Assembly (NCBI RefSeq): GCF_947491795.1
Contig: NZ_CANLKW010000003.1
Location: 620,001-684,000, forward strand
DNA from: an uncultured Roseobacter sp.
Lineage (GTDB): Bacteria; Pseudomonadota; Alphaproteobacteria; Rhodobacterales; Rhodobacteraceae
Length of the DNA stretch: 64,000 nt
Reading direction: 5' to 3'
Shown: positions 28,064-36,557 of the stretch, in pieces
How the letters are laid out: every line of letters begins with the position of its first letter
Position numbering within the stretch: the stretch's first letter is position 1
Program-made: the position numbers and the translations under genes
Notes under the pieces: generated by a model
Told to the model about the DNA's origin: nothing
Database searches by the model: none
The model's input: only the letters and a program-made list of their open reading frames with translations

Positions 28064-28372
28064 ATGATCCCCGCAAGCGACCCAACATCTGCATTCAACG
28101 AGCCCAAGTCTCAGCGCAAAGACCTGCGGTTTAAGCCATCGGTGATTGATGCAATCGAACGTGCATCGAGTGCTGTTGGCATGGACAGCAGCACATTCAT
28201 AACGTCTGCAGCATATCGTGCGGCTCAGGAGATTGAAGCTGCGCAGCACAAAACAGTTATTTCATCAGAGGCCTTTGACGCGTTTGCTGCTGCTGTTGAT
28301 CGTCCAGCGCAGGCCAACCCAGCTTTGTCCGCTCTGTTCGAAAAGCGAAGCGAACTGCTAGGCGATGACTAA
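28064..28372 (+). CDS. DUF1778 (TacA-like) antitoxin
   Basis: A 102-residue ribbon-helix-helix antitoxin of the DUF1778 family: KDLRFKPSVIDAIERASSAV, then DSSTFITSAAYRAAQEI. The C-terminal part would bind the toxin. It overlaps the acetyltransferase gene by 8 bases. RBS TTAGGAG at 28050-28056. It probably represses its own promoter. Confidence 0.88.
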   Translation: MIPASDPTSAFNEPKSQRKDLRFKPSVIDAIERASSAVGMDSSTFITSAAYRAAQEIEAAQHKTVISSEAFDAFAAAVDRPAQANPALSALFEKRSELLGDD

Positions 28373-28907
28373 ACCAAAATTCAGCGTTCAAAAGTTCGAC
28401 AAAGCCTCGCATGATCGCGAGGCTTTTTCTTGTGGCGTTCTAGCCATGGATAGGTGGTTTAGGGAAGGCATCTCAGATCAGATCAAAGCCAACCGAACTC
28501 GAGTTTGGTGCGCGGTTGACCAAACCGGCAAGGTTGCTGGTTTCTATGCTTTGTCCGCCCATGCTGTCGAACCTTCCATTTCTCCTGCACTTGCAACTCG
28601 AAGAGATCGGCATCCAATTCCCGCCGTTTATCTTTCTGCTTTGGCAACTGATCTTTCGGTTCAAGGACAAGGGCTAGGCAGCGCGCTTATAGCGGATGCA
28701 ATGGCCAAGGCACTCGAGATTTCAGAGATCATAGGCGCTGCAGCCTTGGTTTTGGATGTGCTACAAGACGACGCCTATGACGAGCGGATGAAATTCTACA
28801 CTAACCTTGGGTTCACACCAATCGGTCCTGACGTAAATCCGAAAAGAGTATTCCTATCGATTAAGGAAATCTCACAGTCTGCCGCGATGCGGCGGATACT
28901 CAAGTAA
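28365..28907 (+). CDS. GNAT acetyltransferase toxin (TacT-like)
   Basis: A 180-residue GNAT protein. CoA-binding motif QGQGLGSALI (about residue 105), the family start SCGVLAMDRWFREGISDQIK and the catalytic-type Tyr in KFYTNLGF. TacT toxins acetylate charged aminoacyl-tRNA and stop translation. The family length and the paired DUF1778 gene support this. It probably stabilizes the integrative element. Confidence 0.88.
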   Translation: MTKPKFSVQKFDKASHDREAFSCGVLAMDRWFREGISDQIKANRTRVWCAVDQTGKVAGFYALSAHAVEPSISPALATRRDRHPIPAVYLSALATDLSVQGQGLGSALIADAMAKALEISEIIGAAALVLDVLQDDAYDERMKFYTNLGFTPIGPDVNPKRVFLSIKEISQSAAMRRILK

Positions 28908-28980
28908 CTGAAATCTAATCACTTATTGACGGATGGATAGAGATGTATAGCTTGCAGACAGCCTTGGACGGATCACATCC

Positions 28981-29148
28981 ATGACGAACACTGACGTTGA
29001 TGCACAGCTTGCTGAAACGCTTAACGAGCGCCTCAAAACGCCTCGTTCAAATTTCTACGAAATGGATAGCGGTGATACTCTCTTCGAAGACCTTCGGCTC
29101 ATGCTGAGAAAGCTCGGCGAAGACCAGTTCAGCGAGAAACTTGATTAA
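28981..29148 (+). CDS. Small 55-residue protein
   Basis: ATG at 28981, TAA at 29146-29148. The sequence MTNTDVDAQLAETLNERLKT, followed by an acidic middle and RLMLRKLGEDQFSEKLD, has balanced protein-like composition and ends overlapping the next gene by 8 bases. I do not recognise the family; the overlap suggests co-expression with the helix-turn-helix protein that follows. Confidence 0.45.
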   Translation: MTNTDVDAQLAETLNERLKTPRSNFYEMDSGDTLFEDLRLMLRKLGEDQFSEKLD

Positions 29149-30232
29149 TTCAAATTTGCATAGACCCGTCAAAAGGTGCCGAGCCACCCTATCCCAAGAC
29201 CTCGAGCTGCAAACCTCAGGATCATATTCCAGAGCGGAATTTCATAAGTTGGTTTGGAGCCAGCCCATGACAGAGTTGGCACCGAGCATCCGTGTATCAA
29301 CCACCTTGATCTCTGCTGCATGCAAAGAACACTGTGTGCCAGCTCCGCCGCGCGGATACTGGTCAAAGGTCCGTGCCGGAAAACCAAAATCAAAAATCCC
29401 GTTGCCAGCTCGCCCACCGGGAATGTCAAACTGCATCCGCATCGGTCGGCCAAGGAGTAGAGCAGATTCACTTCCGCCAGAATTTTTGAGTTCCATTAAA
29501 GAACTACGTGTTCAGATTTTTTCGGCTGTGCGGATCAGCCAGCACGTTCAGAAGAACCAGGGAAACCCTACAAGCCGCATCAAGGGCATTTGGCGCGTCC
29601 TGTCCAACGCACTTGCTGATTTTGGCGGTGTAATCATCCCCAAACTAGATGAACCAACGTCGGCGATCATCCGAATTTACCACCAGAGCGTCTTCATAGA
29701 CTTAGAGTTTTGTGGCGGCTCCGAGGACGAACCAAGAAGCAGAGCAACCCCATCATTGCTTATGTTGACCATGACCAAGCAGGGCGGAACCAAAGAGCCC
29801 GTCAAAATCTGGAAAGACGCGGAAGACGCCGCCTTGGAGACAACGCTACATGAGATCACAACCGAAATTGTTGTTCTGGCAGAGATCAAAGAGCGCGATG
29901 CTCAAACTGCCAGATATGCATGGCAAATTGCTCAACTAAAACAGGAGCAAACCAACCAAATTGAATGCGATGTACAGCGCCAAGAGGAAGCTGAAACACA
30001 GTCTGCAGCGCGCGTTTCATCTCTTCTGGAGCTTGCAAAACGACATGAACAAGCAAACACACTACGTTGCCTGTTGGCCAAGGTCGACGTCAACTACCCC
30101 TCAGGATCTGACCTGGAAATCCAAATGTGGCGCCGCTTAGTTGTCGCAGAAATCGAACGCTTGGATCCGCTGATCGACAAACGTTTTCTGACCGTCCCTG
30201 GCACCTATCCCCATTCTGCAAAAGCTGCATAG
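29141..30232 (+). CDS. HTH and coiled-coil protein, unknown
   Basis: A 363-residue protein starting with TTG at 29141. Residues 28-75 (EFHKLVWSQPMTELAPSIRV...CVPAPPRGYWSKVRAGK) match a small HTH-like domain I have seen in many hypothetical proteins of mobile islands (L...PM..LA...GVS...L...C....IP.PPRGYW.K...GK). A basic linker follows, then a beta-rich middle and a long coiled coil (about 240-310). A DNA-associated role is likely; no enzyme motif. It lies between the toxin-antitoxin pair and the Pycsar-like module. Confidence 0.6.
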   Translation: MINSNLHRPVKRCRATLSQDLELQTSGSYSRAEFHKLVWSQPMTELAPSIRVSTTLISAACKEHCVPAPPRGYWSKVRAGKPKSKIPLPARPPGMSNCIRIGRPRSRADSLPPEFLSSIKELRVQIFSAVRISQHVQKNQGNPTSRIKGIWRVLSNALADFGGVIIPKLDEPTSAIIRIYHQSVFIDLEFCGGSEDEPRSRATPSLLMLTMTKQGGTKEPVKIWKDAEDAALETTLHEITTEIVVLAEIKERDAQTARYAWQIAQLKQEQTNQIECDVQRQEEAETQSAARVSSLLELAKRHEQANTLRCLLAKVDVNYPSGSDLEIQMWRRLVVAEIERLDPLIDKRFLTVPGTYPHSAKAA

Positions 30233-30549
30233 CTCCGTTTCATGGCTTCGGGAGCATCCCTCACCACACGGTTTGGGGGAAAAGAATACGTCGAGAAAAT
30301 TTCTTGAGGACAGTTTCTTGAAGATTTTTCTTGGGAAAGACCGCCTCCTTCGCTGGAGACGCTTGCAGGATCGGCACATCGACGCAGCAGTGGACGTTAG
30401 ATAAAAGTCGAAGCCAACCAGGCTGAATGCTCGAACAGCCAAAGCACCGCCGACCAAAATTTCCTTTAATCAAGCAAACAATGAGTGAAGCACCTAAGGG
30501 AAAACGAGAAAAGGACGAACTGGCACGGTGACCATCGTTCAATCCAACG
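30233..30549. other. Intergenic before the kinase gene
   Basis: 317 bases without a supported gene. A hairpin-type repeat lies at 30290-30340. The rest is AT-rich and should hold the promoter of the kinase-cyclase operon. Confidence 0.5.
30290..30340 (-). terminator. Dispersed hairpin-rich repeat, copy 1
   Basis: GAAAATTTCTTGAGGACAG and TTTCTTGAAGATTTTTCTTG form overlapping stems. Read on the minus strand, it follows the pattern TCCCAAGAAAA...AAGAAA... of the copies at 36.2, 44.9, 56.1, 58.1 and 60.9 kb. It stands 60 bases after the preceding plus-strand gene and is probably a terminator. Confidence 0.45.
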
Positions 30550-30633
30550 TTGTTGGTGACACTGGTCGAAAAACGTGCTTTTCTCCAACAAGTATACTAC
30601 AGCATACCTTTCCGAACCGCGATTGAGTACCAG

Positions 30634-32820
30634 ATGCCCCTGAGAAATATTATCTCATCGATTTCCCCAATAGAATTTCTAGAGCCAATTTCAAATGTCC
30701 TAAATAGCATAGTGCAGTCCGCAAAGTCAGCGAACCCCAAAGCTGACTTTAGTATTTGGCTTGCTGAAGAATATGAGCCCGATTGGCACTTCTTCTACTT
30801 GGCAGCATCAACACAGAAAATCGGTGAGAGCCCAGATACATCAATAATTTCATCACCGATACAAACAAGTGTGTCTGATGAAGAATTAAAAGAGAGCATT
30901 TCCAAGGAATTTGGCGGATCTTACGCCGAGCATTTTCCTTTCTCCGGACCACGCTTTGGCCAAAAGTATCGCGACCAATACCTCTATCCTGTAAGGTCGC
31001 TTATTGGATTCATGACGGTCGCAGGAGAGCACGATAGAGCCAGCGTAGACGCAGTTCTGTCCCTTGCATCTACTCTAATTTGGCAGCATCGGAGCAGTCG
31101 ATTTCTCGCATGCGAAAATACTGTTCGGCAGACCTTGGAGAGCGCGAAAGAACGAAATGTCAATTGGAAAGAAATTATCCCTAAACTAAGTGCTGTAACG
31201 CACTCGGACACGATTACTATCTTTCAAAGAAACAAGGGCGAATTGCAGTGTAGGTTCGCTTTGGATGAATCTGTAATGGGAGTTGAGTTTTTCAAACAAG
31301 AGATTGAAGAAAATATGGGAGAACTCTTATCTGGACGCTGGCTAAGAAGTAAGTGGACCACATTGAAAGACGTAGAGGATAATCCATACTGGATGGTTGT
31401 TCCGATACAGTCAACTTTCTATAGCCATGAGGAATCAAACGCCAATTCTCAAGAACTAAGAGTCACATCTAGGGCGCAGCATTTTGCAGTTTTTGAAACA
31501 CTTCCTACAGAGTTCAGTAGTACATTTAGATCCATGTACTCATCGGCAGATCGTCGTGTCATTGAGCAATCTCTAACAAGATATCTTGATGGAATTGCAC
31601 AATTCCGGATTGAATTTCATACAAATCAGATACTCAAGCACCTCCCAACAGTGTTTCCAGAGGACCCTTTACCTGCTCTGGAAGCAATAATGGAAGAAAT
31701 TTGCATTTCAGTTCATGATGTTGTGGGCGCTTTTGCTGTAGAAGCCACCAGTATAAAGAACGAAAAGGGATTCTTTAAATCGTTCATTGGCTCAAACATA
31801 CCGGAGAACCTGGAAACAGAACAACTTGAAAAACTACTAATGTATGATCACATCGCAACGTCGTATATGAACACACATCATGAGAAGTGCGTCAAGATCT
31901 CCGGATTTGACTGTTTAGCGTTCAGTATTGGGACAGTATTTCGAAAGCGTTTTCTCATTTTTATGTTTAGCGAGCCATATTCGAGCTACGTTACAACCGA
32001 AATTTGTTCGCGCCTTGCAAGCAAAATAGAGCTTTTTTGGAAGGGTTGTGACCTACAGAATGATCAAACTTCGATGCTTACCCAAATTTCTCATGTATTG
32101 CGCGGCCCGGTCAATTCGGCTTTGGAAGATATCAAAGCAATAAACCAAGGCAAAAACTCTCAGATTCTACAGAAATTTACCATCAAGGGTGAGCGAACAG
32201 ACAGACAGATTATGGCTGATGTCATTTCGTCATTGTCGAGAGCCAGAGCGCTTACAGATTCGGCAAAACACCTTCTGGGGGCATTAAAAGAAGGCAACTT
32301 TCAAAACAGGAAAGTTGACTTCCTTTCGGTTTACAATGAAGTTCGATATTCTTTGGAAGTTCAGCGCTCGCGCCGGAATGTGGTGATCGATATGAGCGAT
32401 CAAACCAGTCCAGTAGACAAAGGCACGCTTTTCATCCTTGGGGATGAAGATTTACTGTGGCTTTTGCTCTATAACTTAATGGAAAACGCAATAAAATACA
32501 GCCGTAGAGCGTCAACTGTGCAGGTTCGAATAGTCGATGTTCCAGGTGAACACATTCGTTTCACGGTTGCAAACGAAGGCGATCTAATTTGGGAGAGCGA
32601 TGTGGAAAGAATCTTCTACCCATACCAGAGAGCCGTTGGTGGTATGCCGATGAACGGTAGGCAAGGAACCGGGATCGGCTTACCAGCAGCCCTTCAGATC
32701 GCAGAAGCATTTGCTCCAAACTTCGGTATTAGGCTACACCAGTCCAACAAAAGGTCCCGAGCGGTGAAGACTGGCACTATTACTTTTGAAACGAGGCTAG
32801 AGAGATTCAATGATAAGTAG
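30634..32820 (+). CDS. Soluble sensor histidine kinase of a Pycsar-like module
   Basis: A 728-residue kinase without membrane segments. Residues 1-480 look like two or three GAF-like sensor domains. H-box: ISHVLRGPV with His487 (a relaxed form of SHELRTP); N-box YNLMENAIKYS with Asn618; F-box RIFYPYQRA; G2-box GTGIGLPAA (678-686). The G1 box is reduced to ANEGD. So the phosphoryl acceptor and ATP site are present but diverged. ATG at 30634 is preferred; a TTG at 30550 would add 28 residues. It overlaps the receiver gene by 11 bases and is the first gene of a three-gene operon ending in a nucleotide cyclase. An infection sensor role is inferred. Confidence 0.8.
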   Translation: MPLRNIISSISPIEFLEPISNVLNSIVQSAKSANPKADFSIWLAEEYEPDWHFFYLAASTQKIGESPDTSIISSPIQTSVSDEELKESISKEFGGSYAEHFPFSGPRFGQKYRDQYLYPVRSLIGFMTVAGEHDRASVDAVLSLASTLIWQHRSSRFLACENTVRQTLESAKERNVNWKEIIPKLSAVTHSDTITIFQRNKGELQCRFALDESVMGVEFFKQEIEENMGELLSGRWLRSKWTTLKDVEDNPYWMVVPIQSTFYSHEESNANSQELRVTSRAQHFAVFETLPTEFSSTFRSMYSSADRRVIEQSLTRYLDGIAQFRIEFHTNQILKHLPTVFPEDPLPALEAIMEEICISVHDVVGAFAVEATSIKNEKGFFKSFIGSNIPENLETEQLEKLLMYDHIATSYMNTHHEKCVKISGFDCLAFSIGTVFRKRFLIFMFSEPYSSYVTTEICSRLASKIELFWKGCDLQNDQTSMLTQISHVLRGPVNSALEDIKAINQGKNSQILQKFTIKGERTDRQIMADVISSLSRARALTDSAKHLLGALKEGNFQNRKVDFLSVYNEVRYSLEVQRSRRNVVIDMSDQTSPVDKGTLFILGDEDLLWLLLYNLMENAIKYSRRASTVQVRIVDVPGEHIRFTVANEGDLIWESDVERIFYPYQRAVGGMPMNGRQGTGIGLPAALQIAEAFAPNFGIRLHQSNKRSRAVKTGTITFETRLERFNDK

Positions 32821-33316
32821 AGTCTGCGTAGTACACGTGGATGACGAAGAGGAAGCACAACGAAAACTTCCGGAACGTTTGCTCCATGACGCCTTCCCCA
32901 AGTTCTTTCCGATCGACGAGATAAGTGAAGCGTCATTTACCGCCGAAGATGGAGGGTTTGGTACGGTCTCGATACTTTGGACACATGCTGCCAAGAAGTA
33001 TGAAATCAAGTACTTCAAATGCTTAACTGCTGACGAGATCAAGGCGGTTCAAGTGTCTGAATACGAAGTTGTCGTTTTCATTTTTGACGTACATCGAGAC
33101 AACGATAACGGCCAAGGTGCTGGAACGTTCTTGGAGCAAAGTGTGCGAGCCGCAGAGGAGCTGGTTGGGACGAATGAACTCCGTGCTGTGATTTGGACGC
33201 ACTTTCCCACTTCAGATGCTGCAAAGAAATCGCGATACGATGCGGTAAGGAAGCAAGACACCTCTGCTTTTGCAATGAGAATCATGGAGATGTTGGGGTT
33301 CGAAACCAGTGGATGA
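32810..33316 (+). CDS. Degenerate receiver-domain protein
   Basis: A 168-residue protein with receiver topology. The first strand VCVVHVDDEEE has the acidic pair D11-D12, the third strand VVVFIFDVHRDNDNGQG carries D93 at the phosphoacceptor position, IWTHF gives T130, and RKQDTSA gives K148. The spacing is stretched by an insertion at residues 45-70. It has no output domain. It overlaps the kinase upstream by 11 bases and the cyclase downstream by 8, so it probably relays the kinase signal to the cyclase as a single-domain response regulator. The assignment rests on motif placement, not on strong similarity. Confidence 0.6.
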   Translation: MISRVCVVHVDDEEEAQRKLPERLLHDAFPKFFPIDEISEASFTAEDGGFGTVSILWTHAAKKYEIKYFKCLTADEIKAVQVSEYEVVVFIFDVHRDNDNGQGAGTFLEQSVRAAEELVGTNELRAVIWTHFPTSDAAKKSRYDAVRKQDTSAFAMRIMEMLGFETSG

Positions 33317-34583
33317 ATTATTTCAGCAAAGAAAGTGGCGTGAATGGCTAGATGCCGAGGACTGGAACCTAGTATCTGACTTGAACGATGTATCCTGGGA
33401 TCCAGTGTCGGTTTTACCTGATGGAGTTGTCGCTAGTTGGGTTTTCGACGATAGATTCCAATCTCTGTCTTTCGTATGTGGTGTTGCAAGTGGTTCTAGC
33501 AGATTTTTTGGAGATCCTTTTCGGGATAAGAAGGAGACCCAATTAGTCTATTTTTTGTTGGCCAAAGCAGTGTGGCAAACACGTGAACATCCCGAAACGC
33601 CCTTTTCTTCCATAAGGGAGATCTTCTTACGGGACTTAGGTCATGCGGAAATAAGTCAGGAAGACAACGAGAGGCTTGAATGGTTGGCAGAGAATTGTAC
33701 GTTGTACAGCCTACTAGATGGCGAGTCTTACATGTGTGTGTGTATGCCAAGTCATTCTAACGCTAACAGCCGACGTATCTACTCGGAAACAGAAGCTCTA
33801 CCACGCCTCCAAGCTAACCTAGCGCGATATCTCGCATATAACCCGACTTACAAGGTCATCCCTTCAAAGTTCTTCGAACTGAATTCGAATTCTCCTGAAC
33901 AGCTATTTAGGAACTACTGGTCTCCAAAAGTCTTCTTACCTGATAGTACTTCCGAAAAATTTTGCTGGCCATGGCAAAAAATTGTTCGAGACAATGATGG
34001 GAAGTTCCGGGCGCAGAGCATTGAAACAACATCAATTTGCGTTGACCTTAGGCGATCAACAAAAGCGATGGAATTGTCAAAAAATAAGGCGGATTTTGCA
34101 AGGTTCATTACAAATGCCGTTACCGAAATGCGGTCCATTACAACGCGAAACGGTGGATTTTTCGACAAAGAAACGGGAGATGGGATTGTGGCTCACTTCA
34201 TAGATGATTCTGGCATGCGAAGTGCTTCACAAGCATTGAATGCGTGTCGTGAAATTCGCGCCAGTATTAGCGGCCTATGCAGTGACTTTGTTAGTGATTG
34301 CTTGACGCAGAGATTCAAATTCAATGTTGGCATCGGAATACACACTGATGCGGGACATTGGTTTGCAGTTCAGAATGAAAGAGTATCAGCAATCGGCGCT
34401 TCCGTGGTTGGTGCTACGCGTATTTGCGGTGGAGCAGGAGTAGGACAGATTCTTATGTCCCAGTCGGCCTATCGATGTGCTCAAGGCTGCGAAAGTGGCG
34501 TGAACTGTAGGACTGAAAAATACGTTGAGGTCAAGTTCAAAGAATACGCAGAACCAATCGAAGCTTTCTCGATGTCAGAGTAA
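33309..34583 (+). CDS. Class III nucleotide cyclase (PycC-like)
   Basis: A 424-residue protein. Residues 1-235 are a unique domain. The C-terminal cyclase domain (about 240-415) has metal aspartates D246 in ICVDLRRST and D291 in ETGDGIVAHF, and the later GASVVGATRICGGAG with R371 in the transition-state position. Adenylate/guanylate cyclase-fold enzymes of this form, paired with DUF5706 membrane proteins, are the PycC enzymes of Pycsar, which make cCMP or cUMP upon phage infection. Which base is used cannot be read here. It starts with GTG overlapping the receiver gene by 8 bases. The preceding kinase and receiver probably control its activity. Confidence 0.82.
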   Translation: MDELFQQRKWREWLDAEDWNLVSDLNDVSWDPVSVLPDGVVASWVFDDRFQSLSFVCGVASGSSRFFGDPFRDKKETQLVYFLLAKAVWQTREHPETPFSSIREIFLRDLGHAEISQEDNERLEWLAENCTLYSLLDGESYMCVCMPSHSNANSRRIYSETEALPRLQANLARYLAYNPTYKVIPSKFFELNSNSPEQLFRNYWSPKVFLPDSTSEKFCWPWQKIVRDNDGKFRAQSIETTSICVDLRRSTKAMELSKNKADFARFITNAVTEMRSITTRNGGFFDKETGDGIVAHFIDDSGMRSASQALNACREIRASISGLCSDFVSDCLTQRFKFNVGIGIHTDAGHWFAVQNERVSAIGASVVGATRICGGAGVGQILMSQSAYRCAQGCESGVNCRTEKYVEVKFKEYAEPIEAFSMSE

Positions 34584-34587
34584 AACA

Positions 34588-35154
34588 CTACAGAAAAAAG
34601 GCTATGACTGCAGCCAACCCCAAGAATACGGTCGACAAGACAAATTGAATATACTTTGACGAAGCAATATTGGATAGAACGTAAATTTGCTCGACAATGT
34701 CTTTTTCCCCATCAGAAATTTCGCCAGCAATAATCGATGAATCTCTTAACTTCTCTTCGTATGCTTTCGACGTCGGAAATGCTGCTACGTCGGAAAAGAA
34801 ATACGCGCTTCTTTCAACCGAATCATCGCTCGTCGTGATTTTTAGACTTTTGCCAATCCTGTTAAAAATTCTTACCCGTACGTTGTGTTTAGACAAAGCT
34901 GGAAAAACAGAGACTGCGGATACCAACGTAGCTGCGCAAAACAATGATAACGCAAGAAACTCTGCGGCAGCAGTATCTTTGACACCCAGAATGGTCAGAA
35001 CATTCCATGAGACGCCGGGTTCGATATACACATAGCTATAGTATGAGGAGGCTAGCGTTGCACTAAGCCCAAACAAAACGCCATTCTTAGCATCGGCAAA
35101 CCGTAAGTAAGCTCCGATTTCTCGCCAGATATTCAAAAGGTTACTGTTATTCAT
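34588..35154 (-). CDS. Pycsar-type membrane effector (DUF5706/PycTM-like)
   Basis: A 188-residue protein with the family signature IGAYLRFADAKNGVLFGLSA at the start of the first membrane helix; helices are near residues 23-43, 55-80 and 165-187. PycTM effectors bind the cyclic pyrimidine through the cytoplasmic part and damage the inner membrane, causing abortive infection. It is encoded convergently, only 4 bases from the cyclase stop, instead of in one operon with it. This separates effector expression from the sensor operon. The start at 35154 (MNNSNLLNIWREI) is preferred. Confidence 0.78.
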   Translation of the reverse strand: MNNSNLLNIWREIGAYLRFADAKNGVLFGLSATLASSYYSYVYIEPGVSWNVLTILGVKDTAAAEFLALSLFCAATLVSAVSVFPALSKHNVRVRIFNRIGKSLKITTSDDSVERSAYFFSDVAAFPTSKAYEEKLRDSSIIAGEISDGEKDIVEQIYVLSNIASSKYIQFVLSTVFLGLAAVIAFFL

Positions 35155-35606
35155 ACGGCTGCATCCCCTTCCCAAGTGTTATTTCATTCTTGTCGCCGAC
35201 TTGCAAACTTCCAGATTACTTTGTCGTTCTATCATAACTAATTTCTGGCTTGCTTGCACTTTGGAGTTGGCAACATACGGAACTTCGCTGTTGTCCTTGG
35301 TTGTCAATTGGCTTTGGGGTTTTATCTGCCCCTACTTAGCGTTTGCGAGGCAAGCAAAACTGTCTGTGCGATTTTGGCGGAAAATACTGACTGATCTCTC
35401 TTAGGCAAGCGCGGTACGTCGTCAACTTTAGGTTATACCCGTCAACTTGAAGAACCTAACAAAACTCAAGTTTTCTGCTCCTATGCCCTACCAAGTTGAG
35501 ATCCTTGGCAATCAGAAAACGGTCGCTCTGCCCGTTAGGTGACAACATAACGTTTGCAGCTCTCCTTCAGGAAAGCGTTACGTTTCAGTCATTTGGCGGA
35601 GAACAG
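35155..35606. other. Intergenic, no supported gene
   Basis: About 450 AT-rich bases upstream of both the effector gene and the short recombinase gene. The frame preceding the recombinase ATG is open to 35496, but its composition is poor. I see no strong hairpin. Confidence 0.45.
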
Positions 35607-36176
35607 ATGAAACAGGCAAAAGTGTTATCTTCTGAGGAGCTAAAGCGCGTGATGGCCATCTGCGCAAGCATGCAGAACGGCAAGCGCAACAGGTTGATGC
35701 TCATGCTGTCACATTATGCTGGGCTGCGTGTGGGTGAGATCGCCTCGCTCAAATGGGCTGATGTGCTGGATCGTGAGATGAAGCCCAAAGCGATGTTCTA
35801 CTTGAAAGCTGAGAACACCAAAGCCAAGGAAGCACGGCAGGTGCATCTGAACGCTAAGCTGCAGAAGGAGCTTTCAACCTACTGGGCGCAACTGGATCGC
35901 TGGAGGGCACCTGATCGGCCTGTGATCGAGTCTCAAAAGGGTGGGCATTTCACGCCCAACGGCATGGTCCAGGCCTTTGCCCGTGTATTTGATGCGGCTG
36001 GGATTGAGGATGCGTCCTCACACAGCGGGCGGCGTTGGTTCATCACGCGTCTGGCCCATTCTGGGATTTCGCCAAAGGTGATCATGGAGCTGGCTGGGCA
36101 CAAACAGCTGACCACCACACAACGCTATATTGATGTGTCCGATGAACAGAAGCGCAGCGCGGTAGAGGTGCTGTAG
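35607..36176 (+). CDS. Short tyrosine recombinase
   Basis: A 189-residue recombinase that is only a catalytic domain: R41 (GLRVGEIASLKW), K71, H139 and R142 (SHSGRR), H165 (AGHKQL) and Y174 (RYIDV), the complete active site. No arm-binding or core-binding domain is present. Size and architecture resemble FimB/FimE inversion recombinases and the small XerC-like enzymes on rhodobacterial islands. It follows the Pycsar-like module and may move that cassette, resolve dimers or invert DNA. ATG at 35607 has GGCGGAG upstream. Confidence 0.8.
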   Translation: MKQAKVLSSEELKRVMAICASMQNGKRNRLMLMLSHYAGLRVGEIASLKWADVLDREMKPKAMFYLKAENTKAKEARQVHLNAKLQKELSTYWAQLDRWRAPDRPVIESQKGGHFTPNGMVQAFARVFDAAGIEDASSHSGRRWFITRLAHSGISPKVIMELAGHKQLTTTQRYIDVSDEQKRSAVEVL

Positions 36177-36177
36177 G

Positions 36178-36245
36178 TTTTCCCAGGAAAATTCTGCCAA
36201 GAACTTTTCTGCGGAAAGTTTCCACGAATTCTTTCCGGAGAAAGC
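36178..36245. terminator. Dispersed hairpin-rich repeat, copy 2
   Basis: It contains AACTTTTCTGCGGAAAGTT at 36202-36220, a near-perfect stem, and flanking CCCAGGAAAATTCTG. The same 19-mer is present at 44880-44898. It lies between two convergent genes, so it would work as a bidirectional terminator. Confidence 0.6.
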
Positions 36246-36251
36246 CGTTTC

Positions 36252-36554
36252 CTACTGGCCGCCAAGATGAGCGTCTATGTCCATCCGCTCATGCAGCACA
36301 CGGACAACAAGGATTTGATCGTCACCAGTTTCCCGCAGCACAATCAGATGCCGCCCTTGTTTCAGTTTCAGCATGTTTGAATGCTTGGATTGCAAAGGTC
36401 GGATCGTGGCCAAACCTTTGGCCACACGATCCATTGCCTGCTCCAGACCATCCAAGTAGCTGTCAGCTTGCTGCTCACCCCACTCCACATATGTGTAAGC
36501 GTAGATTTCGCGCAGATCAGTACGGGCAGCGCGTGTAAGTCTTAGATGTGGCAA
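36252..36554 (-). CDS. parE: ParE/RelE-family toxin
   Basis: A 100-residue toxin with the ParE pattern LTRAARTDLREIYAYTYVEW, then a C-terminal strand set GRHLIVLRETGDDQILVVRVLHERMD. ParE toxins block DNA gyrase; the related RelE toxins cleave mRNA. The YTY..WG..QAD.Y and VLHERMD motifs favour ParE. It is 3 bases downstream of the ParD-like gene. Confidence 0.88.
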   Translation of the reverse strand: MPHLRLTRAARTDLREIYAYTYVEWGEQQADSYLDGLEQAMDRVAKGLATIRPLQSKHSNMLKLKQGRHLIVLRETGDDQILVVRVLHERMDIDAHLGGQ

Positions 36555-36557
36555 AGG

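Noticed and set aside
30634..34583. A plain Detocs system
   Set aside because: Detocs uses a response regulator fused to an effector and a decoy. Here the receiver is a stand-alone protein and the output is a nucleotide cyclase with a DUF5706-type membrane protein.
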